Below are positions 33,294 through 43,850 of a DNA stretch of 64,000 nucleotides, piece after piece; within the stretch, counting starts at the first letter, position 1; every line of letters begins with the position of its first letter. The DNA lies in contig JAGFMI010000009.1 in the NCBI GenBank assembly GCA_021030905.1, positions 248,001 to 312,000 of the forward strand, written 5' to 3'. The translations under genes were made by a program, and so were the position numbers. Source of the DNA: Pyrenula massariospora. Its lineage: Eukaryota; Ascomycota; Eurotiomycetes; Pyrenulales; Pyrenulaceae. The notes beneath the pieces are model-generated. The model did not search any database. It was not told the origin of the DNA and saw only the letters and a program-made list of their open reading frames with translations.

Positions 33294-35465
33294 CTATTCA
33301 TTATCACCCATAAGCATTCGTTCATTTTTCTTCTCCCTCTTCTTCTTTGTCCGAAATCTTCGAATTGTCCGAACATCCGCTGTTTCATCCGGCTGAGGAG
33401 CCTCCGGATCCTCCTCCCATCCCGGACACTGTAATCCCTTTTCTTCAAATTCTTCATCCGACACAATATTGATCAGTCTAATCTTCCACTTCCCAACCCT
33501 CAGGATCAGCAGCTCATCATCTATGATGTACCTGTTGGCCTCTCCGGAGTCAAGTCTTACGACAGGTGTAAACGAAAGGTGATCGCCCATTTCACCTTTC
33601 GCGGAGGCTTGTGATCCGATATGGCATCCCTTGTTCATGATGAGCCGTGCGCCTTCAGATTTTGAGGACACCAGGCCAGCAGACCACATGATACGATTGA
33701 TAGGCTGGTCGAAGACAAGAGAGCGGGGGAGCGTCAGCCGAGTCGGCTCTCTGGTGTCCACTCTCGTGGGCAGGGCGTACTTATTGAGGGAAGGATTCCA
33801 GTCCCCAGGAAGCTTTTCACTGTCCAGTGGCCTTTCAATTGGTAACGCCTGAGAAGGTGGAGTTTGTGAGGCCGAAGTTTCGGAGGCTGAAGTTTGGGAG
33901 GCCAAAGTCTGGGATGCTGATTGGTTTGTTTGATCTCGTAGGCTTCCGACAGTAAGGTCTTTTTGGAAAAGGCCTTTGTGTGACTGCTCAGCCGATTGAG
34001 CGTTTCCTAAGCCATGAGCTAACCTGACGAACTCGTATGCGAGTCTATGTTGAGCAGATCTTTTGGAAGGGTCGGATTTGTGCTCGAGCATGAGTTGTTC
34101 TATCTGAGATAGGGGCATAAAGGTAAACATCTTTAGATAGCGTTCAACATCAGAGTCTGCTGTGCGAATAAAGAACTTCCCATGTCAGTTTCCACTGTCT
34201 GTGTCAAGAATTATTCTTACCTGGTAAAGGTCAAAGCTTGGTGTCATTTCTTGGTCCATCCAAATCGCATTTCCGGCGCTTTTACCAAATTTTTCATTTG
34301 CAGAATTTGTCAACAACGGCGTGGTAAATCCCATGGGCTCACTAGGTAACTCTTGTGGCTTCCCTTTCCTAAGTTTAGAGACTCTGGTCGACATTCTGTC
34401 ATTCTTATTTCCTGCCACGAAACCTAAATTAGCGTCGTCTGCAAATCGAAATTCTGCCTTCTTCGCGGCTCGTGAGACTGCGTCAGCGCCGGCGAGGATA
34501 TTGCCAAACTGATCTGCGCCACCTATCTGAAGCTGGCATCCTGTCCGAAACAGATGCCACCAATCCCATGCCTGCATGATAGGGTAACAGAATTCTGAAA
34601 AGGACATCCCTTCCTGAGTGTCCATCCGGTTCTTCACCCTATACTAATTTCAGTATGGCAGTCTAGCGTACCAGGATCGCCAAACATCAGGGTGTAAATT
34701 AGACGGCTGACTCACGTGTCTCTACCCAAAAGAGGCCCGAGGCGTATCACACTTCCCATATCTTTTATGACATCGTAGAAAGAAGTTCTTTGCCACCAAA
34801 TGCTGTTATTCTCAACGGCTCTCTTCCAGGCCCATTCCGCCTGGTAACCAAACGCCGCAGCAGACTTTTCAATATGAACTCCTAACTTTTTCATTTGAAG
34901 ATGGATCGCAGCCAGATTAGCTTTCCGAGTGCCAGACCGCATTTGCTCTCGGGCAGTCGATCGACCGGTGGGGTCGCCGACCATGCCAGTGGCGCCTCCA
35001 ACGAGGAAAGTTGCGCTGTATCCGTGAATGTACATCCACGCCAAAGCCATCAGTGGGATCATGTGGCCAATATGCAAGGAGGGAGCGGTGGGATCGACGC
35101 CGACATAGGCACCCGTTCTTCTCTCGGTAAGAAGCAAATCTAATCTCTCTCGTGTGCTGTGAATCGAGTAAGCAGGGGAAGCAACACAAAGTAGACGGCC
35201 TGTGGTACCCAATGATCTGGTTGACGAACCCCCGTTCTTCGAGGATTGTCAACATGCTCTTCTTCTTGCCCGACCGTATCTGTTCCGCGCGCGCCTCCCA
35301 ATCTTCTTCCGCTGCACGTATGTTGCGGATATGGTTGTGAGTTATCCATCTCTTCTGCAAGCCGTTGCGCCCAGCGTTAGGATCACAGCCACTTCTCCGA
35401 CAGCGCGCGCAGACGAAAGATCTGGGGAACTGTCTCCGAATGGAAGGAGCAAGTCGAGAGGGCAT
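33294..35465 (-). CDS. Mitochondrial tyrosyl-tRNA synthetase, CYT-18 type, 4 exons
   Basis: Exons 35465-35209, 35156-34716, 34638-34221 and 34175-33294 join in phase to 665 residues, almost the length of Neurospora CYT-18 (669). The start carries an Arg/Ser-rich mitochondrial presequence (MPSRLAPSIRRQFPRSFVCA). Class I active-site motifs are HIGH at 113-116 (APSLHIGHM) and a KMSKS-like KFGKS at 349-353. TyrRS hallmarks such as QIGGADQFGN and the FFIRTADSDVERYLKMFTF anticodon-domain start are present. A C-terminal S4-like RNA-binding domain (INRIMWSAGLVSSKSEGARLI) ends the protein. A Ser/Ala/Thr/Gln low-complexity insert (repeats of ASQT/ASET) lies between the two RNA-binding parts at about residues 450-475. 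In Pezizomycotina this enzyme charges mitochondrial tRNA-Tyr and also helps group I introns fold and splice; the second job is known for the family and inferred here. Confidence 0.95.
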
Positions 35466-36105
35466 TCCGTGGCAGCGTTTGAGGAGCTGGTTCTGGAGGC
35501 TTTTTTGAAAAAATTGGAGAACATCAACACCTAAAGAAAAAAGTTCCTCCGCATCTACAAAGTGCCCGTTTCGGACTAGTTCCGCGGCGACATCGTCCTT
35601 CCCTAAGCTCGTTCTCTAAACAACGGACCAGCGAGGCTATCGCAATATTCTTGCAATGAATCTCTCCGCAATCAGCTCTCATCGTTGCGCGACAGTCGGG
35701 TGACAACTTCCAGAGCGAGTCACGCTCTACTTACGAGCGGTCACACTATCGTACTTCGTTTGTCCGAGGTCATACTTTTTCAAATCGAAGACTACAAGGT
35801 AGGGATACCCGGAAGCTAAGGCACACTGTCGTCATTCTACCGCACCATTCCATTCTAGAAGAAAAATCGCAGCCTCAACTATAAGTGCCAGATTATTCTA
35901 GGATTCTGAACTGTATCTAGCCTACAAACCAGCTTATGCACGAAATCTTACTGCTGTTGAGTGATTGTCTTACCATTCAGAATAAGCACAAGACGTTGAA
36001 CAGAGAGTGGACGATTGCTTTTAAGTTCGATCGCTAATGCGTAAATCACAGGCCCAGCAACTCCGGAAGAAGAAGAAGCAGCTACACTTCATTCGTCCTA
36101 CACAG
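35466..36105. promoter_or_regulatory. Divergent promoter region of TyrRS and the GH36 gene
   Basis: 640 bases between the two start codons. It has A/T-rich stretches but no firm TATA box, and no extra gene is seen. The short frames on both strands lack content. Confidence 0.35.
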
Positions 36106-38932
36106 ATGGCACTCTTCGCTAAAGTCGTCAGTTGGCCTCCATTAGGTCAAGTCACGGTCGTGCCATATGCGCAAAGGGAGGTAAGTGCACCATTGAGCAT
36201 ATGAATGCGCACTGTCATATCAATTCACCTAGGTTAGGTTTACGGTTCTTCTAGAGTCGAACAAGTCTCTGCCAAAGGAGGAATGGGAGGTATCAGTATG
36301 GCACAACATTAGAGGAGCCGACTGGGAGGACTTGCCGTTAGCAAAGCAATCTAATGGCATTTCCAATATATCATCCGCAGAGAAGGAAAACTCTTATCAA
36401 TCTATTTTCTCAGGAGTAGTGCCACTTCCAAAACATGCCCGGAACCTCAGTTCTTTCACGTTAAAATACCGCACCAAGCCATCCCCCCAGTCCTCGTCCT
36501 GGCAATGGACAAATCAGAATTTCGGAAGCTCAGATGGTACATTAGTCTTTCAGATGCCCGCGGTGAATGATATTACTCCCGACGATGACCCTGCAACTTT
36601 TGAGCTTAAGCAAGACTTTAAAGCTGAACGCTTCTCCTGTGAGGCGCCTGGCGCAGAGCTCTGGGAGATTAAATCTAATTTCTATTTGTCCCCTGTGACG
36701 GATGGCGATGCACCTACACAGCGCAGCATCCTTGGTGTTCCGAAGGACCTGCTGCGATGGTTCTCTTTGGTTCGAATTTGGTCTCCGTGGTGTATGTCTA
36801 CCTTTTCTCTTTGGAAAGCTCCCGTATGTACATTTTTCTTGTATTGATTTCTCGCTTTTCCAATCACAGTGGCTCCCCGGCATGGTACAACAAAGCTACA
36901 GCTTTCCGAAGATGCTCTCCTGTGCTCATTTCTTGACGGCAACGGAACGCACACGGTCATTCTTGCGGTCAATGGCCTTTATGATACCCTTACTTTCTTC
37001 AACTCCAACGATGACGGCAATGTTGTCCTGTCGGCTCGCAATGATGGAACCACCGAAGTTCAGATGCGAGTCCTAATGGCAACTGCGCAGTCCTTCCACG
37101 TTGCCAACGCTGCAGTAATGTACGCGGCTCGCAAAATCGTGACCAGCGCTCTCCCGCGTTCGACTGTAGAGTCTGCCGCGCGTCACCTCAGAACAGAATC
37201 ACTAGATGACAACACCGTACTAGTATCAAAGGGAGACAGGACCGAACCTAAATGGTTTGAAAATTGGTATGACGGACTTGCGTACTGCACCTGGAATGGC
37301 CTTGGCCAAAATCTGTCAGAGCAAAAAATCTTGCACGCACTCGAGTCCCTTGACAAGGAAAATGTTCACGTATCAAACTTAATTATCGATGACAACTGGC
37401 AGTCGTTGGATGGCACTCCAGACACGGATCAAATGCAGCGCGGATGGATGGAATTTGAAGCCAATTCAGAAGGCTTCCCGAACGGCCTCAAACAAACAAC
37501 AACACTTATCCGCTCGAAATACCCATCCGTCAAACACATCGGAGTCTGGCATGCTCTCCTTGGCTACTGGGGAGGCATATCTCCCACCGGCAACATCGCC
37601 AAAACCTACAAAACCAAGTCTATTCGCAAGAAAGACCGCTGGGCTGGCGGCACCATGCTCGCCGTCGACCCGTCCGACGCCCACCGTCTCTATGACGACT
37701 TCTACTCCTTCCTCTCCTCTAGCGGCATCGACAGCGTCAAAACCGACGCCCAATTCTTCCTCGACCTTCTCATCTCTACCTCAGACCGCCGCCGTTTCAC
37801 CACCACCTACCAGGATGCCTGGACTATCGCTCATCTCAAACATCTCTCTGCCCACGCCATCTCTTGCATGTCCCAAATCCCGCAGATCATGTTCCACTCT
37901 ATACTCCCACGCACCCAGCCCACGATCCTGATCCGCAACAGCGACGACTTCTTCCCGGATGTGCCGACCTCGCACCCCTGGCATGTCTTCTGCAACGCGC
38001 ACAACGCGCTCTTCGTGCAGTACCTCAACGTCGTGCCGGACTGGGACATGTTCCAGACGGCGCACCCATACGGTGCGTTTCACGGCGCCGCCAGATGCGT
38101 CTCGGGCGGTGCGGTGTATATCACCGATACACCTGGCGAGCATGATGTCCCGCTTATCAGAGCAATGACTGCACAAAGTCCGAGGGGCCAAACCGTAATC
38201 CTCCGGCCAAGCTGCATTGGCAAGACTGTAGAAATCTACAACAACTACAACGAAGGCCACCTCCTGAAAATCGGGTCGTACAACGGCGCAGCAAAGACCG
38301 GCACTGGCATCCTCGGCTGTTTCAACATCAGCGAAAAACCGGTCTCCGCCCTGGTCCCTCTCTGCGAATTTCCGGGCATCGAGTCTGGCACCGCCTACGT
38401 CCTCGGCTCGTACCTCACGGGCCAGGTCTCGCACGCCATGACCGCGGCGCCGGACAATCAGCCAGAAGCGCCAGAGCATATGGTGTCCATTACCCTCCAG
38501 TCTAGGGGCTACGACATCCTCACCGCGTTCCCGCTCCACGCCTTCCCGTTGCAAGCAGACGAGGGAGACAGAGGAAGTGTGTCCATCGCGCTGCTGGGGC
38601 TTCTGGGCAAAATGACCGGAGCCGCCGCGCTCTTAAACTGCGACCTGTTCCCCACCTCTCCGCACAGACGGCTGCAGATGGACATCTCGCTCAAAGCGCT
38701 CGGGAGGCTGGGCATCTACGTGTCCGACCTCCAGAGCAGGAGCGTCGAGAAGGATTTCATGGCCATCATGGGCGGGAAGGGGGTGCCGGAAGAGTTTGTG
38801 AAGGCGGGAGTGGGAGGTGAGGATGGTGCTGGAGGTGTGTTGGAGATCGATGTTGAGGAGGCGTGGAAGGAGTTGGGGTTGGATGTGGGGTGGGGAAATG
38901 AGGTTGATGTGCAGGTTTTTATGAAGATGTAA
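36106..38932 (+). CDS. Raffinose-synthase-like glycoside hydrolase (GH36), 3 exons
   Basis: Exons 36106-36180, 36233-36791 and 36870-38932 join in phase (GTAAGT to CACCTAG, then T|GTATGT to ATCACAG) to 898 residues. A second GTATGT at 36826 was rejected because it shifts the frame. The GH36 catalytic half starts with NWYDGLAYCTWNGLGQ, then the strand IIDDNWQSLD. The nucleophile motif is SVKTDAQFFLD (about residue 500) and the acid/base region RNSDDFFPD (about 567). These match the raffinose synthase / seed-imbibition subfamily more than classical alpha-galactosidases. The N-terminal half is beta-rich as in the family. No signal peptide, so the enzyme is probably cytosolic. Likely activity: alpha-galactosidase or galactosyl transfer on galactinol/raffinose-type sugars; which one cannot be told from sequence. 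Confidence 0.93.
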
Positions 38933-39318
38933 GGAAGAGAACTGAGGGTTGGTGGATGGATGTATGAACTGGGTAGTATATGGGTTTGGGATGCTGTGGC
39001 TTGGTGTTGGGACAGTGTCTTTCGTTGGTGTTAAAGATTTTGCTTGACTCGACGAAGTGATTGTTCTCGACACGCATAAAAGGAAGCATTAGCATTTTTC
39101 CTACCTAGCATTCTACCATGGTTGGACAATATGCCGTCAGTCATTTAGCTTAGCGTAGAGCGAGAGTCTTATCTATCATTGAAGAGCCTTCAGGGGTGAA
39201 CTGTGAATGAGCAATACTCCAAAATGAAATTCGGTCCGTGCGGACTTCAATCTATTCTAAGTTAAAGGTGTAATTTGGATGAATTGTCCCCTCATCATGG
39301 AACTAGAGTCCTCTCTCT
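38933..39318. other. Intergenic
   Basis: 3' flank of the GH36 gene and promoter of the kinase-like gene, same strand. Nothing recognised. Confidence 0.45.
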
Positions 39319-40074
39319 ATGGCAGCGAACGATGATTCACGCATAAAAGTTGTCAAAGCTCGATCAGGCTGTATAGCAATCGGCTGGTCTGGAGAGATCT
39401 GTAGAATCGACGATTTTTGCGTTGTTAAACACCCTAAGTTTTCTCCCGGCCACACGACCTACAACGAACAATTCCATGACCTCATCGCTCTCGAGAAATC
39501 AATTTACGAGCGCCTCGGTGACCACAGATGCATCGTCAAGTATCTTGGAGTCGCAGATACGGAGACTGGAGCCATAAGGTTGGCGTTTGCCAGACAAGGC
39601 GATCTCTCAACTTACATCCAAAGCCACGATATGCCATCCCAATCTTTTCGTGATAATTGGATTCACGTGCTGGTGGAAACGTTCTACCACATCTACTGTC
39701 GCAAGGTGCTCCACCAAGACATCAAACTCAACAATATATTGGTGGACGACGACTGTTTGAAGGTCATTGATTTTGCAAACGCCGCCATTTTTCCGTTGGA
39801 TGCTGACATGGAAGCGGCTTGCGCCGAGAATCCTTTGTCACGAGTCGATATACTTTGCCTTGGCTGCGTCATTTACTCTATCGTGACGTGGCAGCCCTTC
39901 TTCTATGATTACTTCGAAAGCAACCGCTGGCCGATGCCGGAAGAGCTTCCACCGACAGATGATATCTCCTGTGGTAGTATTATTAGGAAATGCTGGGATG
40001 ACAAGTACGGCACTATTGCATCGCTCTACAATGATGTTGTCTCTTGGCTAGGAGCAGGTCCTGAGAGGCAGTGA
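39319..40074 (+). CDS. Small divergent protein kinase
   Basis: Intronless 251-residue frame. The kinase core is recognisable: VVKH (Lys37 as the ATP-binding lysine), Glu59 in the likely helix C (LIALEKSIYERL), HQDIKLNN at 132-139 with catalytic Asp134, Lys136 and Asn139, and DFA at 151-153 in place of DFG. A short F-helix region (DILCLGCVIYSIVTWQPFF) follows. The glycine-rich loop is degenerate (ARSGCIAIGWSGE), the HRD Arg is Gln, and the activation segment is very short. All residues needed for metal and phosphate transfer are present, so activity is possible. With 251 residues the C-lobe is minimal. Such orphan kinase-like genes are common in Leotiomycetes and some sit near NLR or HET genes. 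Function unknown. Confidence 0.8.
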   Translation: MAANDDSRIKVVKARSGCIAIGWSGEICRIDDFCVVKHPKFSPGHTTYNEQFHDLIALEKSIYERLGDHRCIVKYLGVADTETGAIRLAFARQGDLSTYIQSHDMPSQSFRDNWIHVLVETFYHIYCRKVLHQDIKLNNILVDDDCLKVIDFANAAIFPLDADMEAACAENPLSRVDILCLGCVIYSIVTWQPFFYDYFESNRWPMPEELPPTDDISCGSIIRKCWDDKYGTIASLYNDVVSWLGAGPERQ

Positions 40075-40958
40075 AGCTGTTGCAGGTTACAACCCTAGGG
40101 AATGCCTGGTTGCTCGAACTTGACGTCCCTCGAGGCATCAACCCTTCAGACCTCCTAAGTAGTGGTTTGTTTCATGCTGCTAACCATTAGACGGCGCCGT
40201 TGTATGACCCACATCACAACACTTCCACTGACCATGTCTCCTACTCTACGAGCTGGAAGTGCGTTGTGTCCTCAGGGGCCAAGGCTTCAAGAAGGCCTGT
40301 TCGTAGCATCGTGTTGACTGCCGACTTAGAGAGGCGCGGGAGCTGACAAGGGATCATGCATTCCTCCTCGGACAAGCTCGTCATGCTCTCCATCTCGATG
40401 GTATGTACTGTACGTCCCTCCTAGACCATGTCTCTCCCATAGACGCTTCCACGAAAGCATCCATTCCGCTTGACTTTAAGCGGCCAGGCCCACCCAGTAC
40501 CATAGAGTGGGAATCTGTTATGGTTTGGATTTGGTTCGCGAGCAATGAGGTCGTTGGGAGATGGATTGTTGGTTGGGCTCAACGTGGTTGGATTGCCAAC
40601 GGATGATGTTTGCAAGCTTGGGCCTCCGCCGGAGACAGGGGCTTTGGCAATGTTGTTTACTTTTGAGCTTTGAACATATGAATTTTGCGGTAGACTACCT
40701 TTAGGCCTATCTGCAATGAACTCGCAGTGGCCGGCTGTACCTCGGAACCAAGCTCACTTCGACGTCACTCAAAACAGCCGCCCCGCACCATCAATTGAAC
40801 TTTTTCTCGGAGAGGCCTCAGAGAGCGGGACTCGCAAGGCCAGCGATGGTCGACACCACCTCCTTCTAGTGGTGTCGTGGAGCCTGCCCTCATGTCCGCC
40901 GCAGACTCGTCATAGACCTCTCCGATTGAGGCCTGGCAGCCTCCCAAGCCTTCATAAC
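40075..40958. other. Intergenic and 5' leader of the dehydrogenase gene
   Basis: Contains the kinase 3' flank and the dehydrogenase promoter. A hairpin sits at 40851-40877. The dehydrogenase frame is open back to 40716, but that part does not look coding. Confidence 0.4.
40851..40877. repeat. Perfect short inverted repeat in a gene leader
   Basis: CGACACCAC and GTGGTGTCG, nine-base perfect arms around a nine-base spacer, about 80 bases upstream of the dehydrogenase ATG. If transcribed it would form a stable stem in the 5' UTR; if not, it could be an operator for a dimeric regulator. Confidence 0.5.
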
Positions 40959-42666
40959 ATGGCACTCCTCCCGCGCGCCCTTTTCCAACAGCCGACGCTC
41001 TCCACCCGCCTCTACACTTTATCAAAACAATATCCGTCACTCTCAAGAACCTACGCCATGGTTCACAGCGTCCCAGCCGTAAGCTCAGACTATAGCACTC
41101 TGCTTGAGCAGACTTATTGACCCTCTCTGCAGTTGAAAGACAAGTCTCTCTTCATTGAGAAGTGCTTTGTTAACGGCGAATTTGTCCCTGCCAGCTCAAA
41201 ACAAACCTTCGAAGTCCAAGACCCATCCACCGGCAAGCTCATTGGTACCTGCCCTGAGTTCAACAAATCCGATACCGATAAAGCCATCTCCGCAGCACAG
41301 CATGCCTTTACTACCTTCCGCAAGACATCCGCTCGCGAACGCTCTAAGCTTCTTCGAAAATGGTACGATCTCATGGTCGAGAACAAAGACGACATCGCAA
41401 CGCTTATAACATGGGAGAATGGGAAATCCACTACCGACGCCCAGACAGAAGCCATGTACGCCGCCAGCTTCTTCGAGTGGTTCTCTGAAGAAGCCCCTCG
41501 CCTCTACGGCGACACTGTGTCCGCCTCTGTCGCTACAAATCGCATTTTCACTGTCCGCCAGCCTGTTGGCGTCTGTGGTCTTATCACCCCCTGGAACTTC
41601 CCTGCTGCTATGATTACAAGGAAGATTGGGTACGAACTCCCAAGTTTAATTACACTGAGCCGAGGGATGATGTACTAACCCACGTTCTAGGCCCGCACTG
41701 GCCGCAGGTTGCACAGTCGTCGCCAAATCCCCTGGCGAAACACCCTTCACAGCAAACGCCCTCGCTGAACTGTCCCGTCGAGCCGGCATTCCACCAGGTG
41801 TCGTCAACATCGTCACCGCTCTTAGCAACACAGCCGAAGTCGGCGAAGCCCTCACCTCCTCCCCTATTGTGAGAAAGGTCTCTTTCACAGGTAGTACGAA
41901 CGTCGGCAAACTCCTTATGAAACAATCTTCCGCCACACTAAAGAAATTGTCTTTCGAGCTCGGTGGCAATGCACCGCTCATCGTCTTTGATGATTGTCCC
42001 GACCTCGACGCAGCGGTTGCCGGAGCCTTGGCTTGCAAATTCCGTGCTTCAGGACAGACATGCATCTGCGCGAATAGAATCTACGTTCAAAAGGGCATAT
42101 ACGACAGATTCGCACAGAAATTCGCTGAAGGCGTCAAGAAATTCAAACTTGGCTACGGCTTCGATGCAGGTACCACGCACGGACCTCTCATTCACGATCG
42201 AGCAGTGAGCAAAGTCGCCTCGCACGTTGAGGATGCGACGAAAAAGGGCGCTAAAGTCCTCGCGGGAGGGAAAAGGCGAGAAGATCTAGGCACAAACTTT
42301 TACGACCCCACCGTTTTGACTGGTATGACAAGCGAAATGCAGCTCGCCAGCGAAGAAACATTTGGCCCCGTCGCGGGTCTGTTCCCTTTCGAGTCAGAAA
42401 AGGAAGTCGTGGACCTCGCGAACAAGGCGGAGGTTGGCCTGGCGGGGTATTTCTTCAGCAGAGATATCCAGAGAGTATACAGAGTGGCGGAGGCGCTGGA
42501 AGTGGGCATGGTCGGCGTGAATACGGCGATGATCAGTGATCCGGCGCTACCGTTTGGTGGGGTGAAGTGGAGTGGATTTGGACGGGAGGGAAGCAAGTAT
42601 GGGTGTGATGAGTATACAGTTGTGAAGAGTGTGGTGTTGGGAGGAATTAGAGATCTGCAGGGTTGA
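40959..42666 (+). CDS. Succinate-semialdehyde dehydrogenase, mitochondrial type, 3 exons
   Basis: Exons 40959-41078, 41133-41629 and 41691-42666 join in phase (GTAAGC to CTGCAG, GTACGA to TTCTAG with a TACTAAC branch) to 530 residues. The first 35-40 residues are Arg/Leu/Ser-rich and fit a mitochondrial presequence; a second in-frame Met at residue 34 would give a shorter, cytosolic form. ALDH motifs: ITPWNFPAAMITRKIGPALA, SFTGSTNVGK (cofactor loop), FELGGNAPLIVFDD with catalytic Glu (about 294), SGQTCICANRIYVQ with catalytic Cys (about 329) and ETFGPVAGLFPF. The SSADH-specific CIC and the overall sequence support succinate-semialdehyde oxidation to succinate, the last step of the GABA shunt. 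NAD or NADP preference is not clear. Confidence 0.93.
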
Positions 42667-42989
42667 GATGTCAGTGCTACATGTAGGTATGAGAAATGAG
42701 GGAATATTGTAGATAATGTGAAAGGCTCTTTGGTGGGAATGCTTCCCTTGCGCCCACGGCGCCATAGGAGACCATGGAGGTTAATAGCCTAAAGTGCAAA
42801 GCCACCCTAGAGGATGAGAGATTATGAGCATGATGCTGAAAGTGCAAGATTGAAAATCTCTAACGATTGTCGAGACCTAGACATAGGTACTTAGTCTATA
42901 CCCCTTTTGATATCTAGGTGTATGGGATATCTATCAAATCTTCCGCAACCCAATCCAAAAAAACTTTTCTTCCACACCCTACCCCAACT
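42667..42989. other. Intergenic between convergent genes
   Basis: 323 bases of 3' flank. No features seen. Confidence 0.5.
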
Positions 42990-43850
42990 TCATTGCGCCG
43001 TAATATTCCTCAACACCCTCCCCCACATCCCCGGCACCGTCATCGGCGTATCCGCCCCAATCCCATCCTTCGGCCTCGTATAAAACGCCCTCGGATTCGG
43101 ATGCCACCACGCGCCCCGCGCATAGTACGGATCCACGACGCGAAACGTCACCGGCCGGAGCACCTCTCGGGGGGCCCTGGCGAGGTCGGCGGCGCGCACC
43201 TCGACGGCGCCGCGGAAGGTGGTGAAGCGCATGAAGTAGACGAGCAGGCGGGCGTTGGGGGGCAGGTGCTCGGCGTAGCGGAGCGCCGCGGCGTGGGAGG
43301 TGCGGGCGGCGGGGGGCAGGATGAGGCGGATCCACATGACGAAGGGGTGGGTGGTGTACATGACGAGGGCGAAGGGGGTGGCGCCGGCGAGGAAGATGAG
43401 GAGCGGGGAGTACCAGGGGGTGGAGGGGGTGAGGTAGAAGGCGGGGACGCCGACGATGGTGAAGAGGAAGAAGAGGAGGAAGGAGAAGGTGCGGGAGGCG
43501 CCGAGGTAGGTGAGGGGCCAGATCGTGAGGTGGTAGATTAGGAGGTGTTCGCGGAGGACTGGGTTGTGTTGATTAGCGATTTTGGGGTGTTGAGGGGGGA
43601 ATTGGTACGTACGGGGCTTCTTCGACGAGAGGAGGGAACGGTCTTGGAGGGGAAGTTTGGGGGGTGTTTTCCCTTCCGGGAGCTTGGGTTTAGGCAGGTC
43701 GCTGTAGCTTCGCTGGCTGAGGAGGGAGTATCGTAGGCGGGAGAGAATGACAGGTGAGCTTCGCTCGACATAGAGAGATCTACTCAAGGTCGATCTAGGA
43801 GCTCTCAGAAGCGTTCGTAGCTCCAGCGGGAGCCGGCCGATGAAGGTCAT
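42990..43850 (-). CDS. Mitochondrial membrane protein of unknown function, 2 exons
   Basis: Exons 43850-43613 and 43558-42990 join in phase 1 across a 54-base intron (GTACGT, GCTAAT, CCCAG) to 268 residues. The intron has a length divisible by three and is open, so it could also be retained. The N-terminus is rich in Arg, Ser and Leu with almost no acidic residues and fits a mitochondrial import signal. Two neighbouring membrane segments follow (FLLFFLFTIVGVPAFYL and PLLIFLAGATPFALVMYTT), then a soluble matrix or intermembrane domain with many Arg and aromatic residues. The layout resembles the TMEM70/TMEM186/TMEM223-like small inner-membrane proteins, but I cannot assign it. Third codon positions are strongly G/C, much more than in neighbouring genes. 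Confidence 0.7.
   Translation of the reverse strand: MTFIGRLPLELRTLLRAPRSTLSRSLYVERSSPVILSRLRYSLLSQRSYSDLPKPKLPEGKTPPKLPLQDRSLLSSKKPRTYQFPPQHPKIANQHNPVLREHLLIYHLTIWPLTYLGASRTFSFLLFFLFTIVGVPAFYLTPSTPWYSPLLIFLAGATPFALVMYTTHPFVMWIRLILPPAARTSHAAALRYAEHLPPNARLLVYFMRFTTFRGAVEVRAADLARAPREVLRPVTFRVVDPYYARGAWWHPNPRAFYTRPKDGIGADTPMTVPGMWGRVLRNITAQ

Noticed and set aside
32999-33466. 155-codon minus-strand frame and 108-codon plus-strand frame over the spacer
   Set aside because: They read through the hairpin and the TyrRS end, with no motif. The hairpin itself explains the coding-like openness.
37781-38554. 257-codon minus-strand frame
   Set aside because: Antisense shadow of the GH36 gene, whose frame carries all catalytic motifs.
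40716-40958. Upstream extension of the dehydrogenase reading frame
   Set aside because: The frame is open, but the ATG at 40959 gives a proper mitochondrial leader and the upstream part does not look coding.
42918-43541. 207-codon plus-strand frame
   Set aside because: Gly/Glu/Arg-only composition; it is the antisense shadow of the GC-rich exon of the mitochondrial protein gene.
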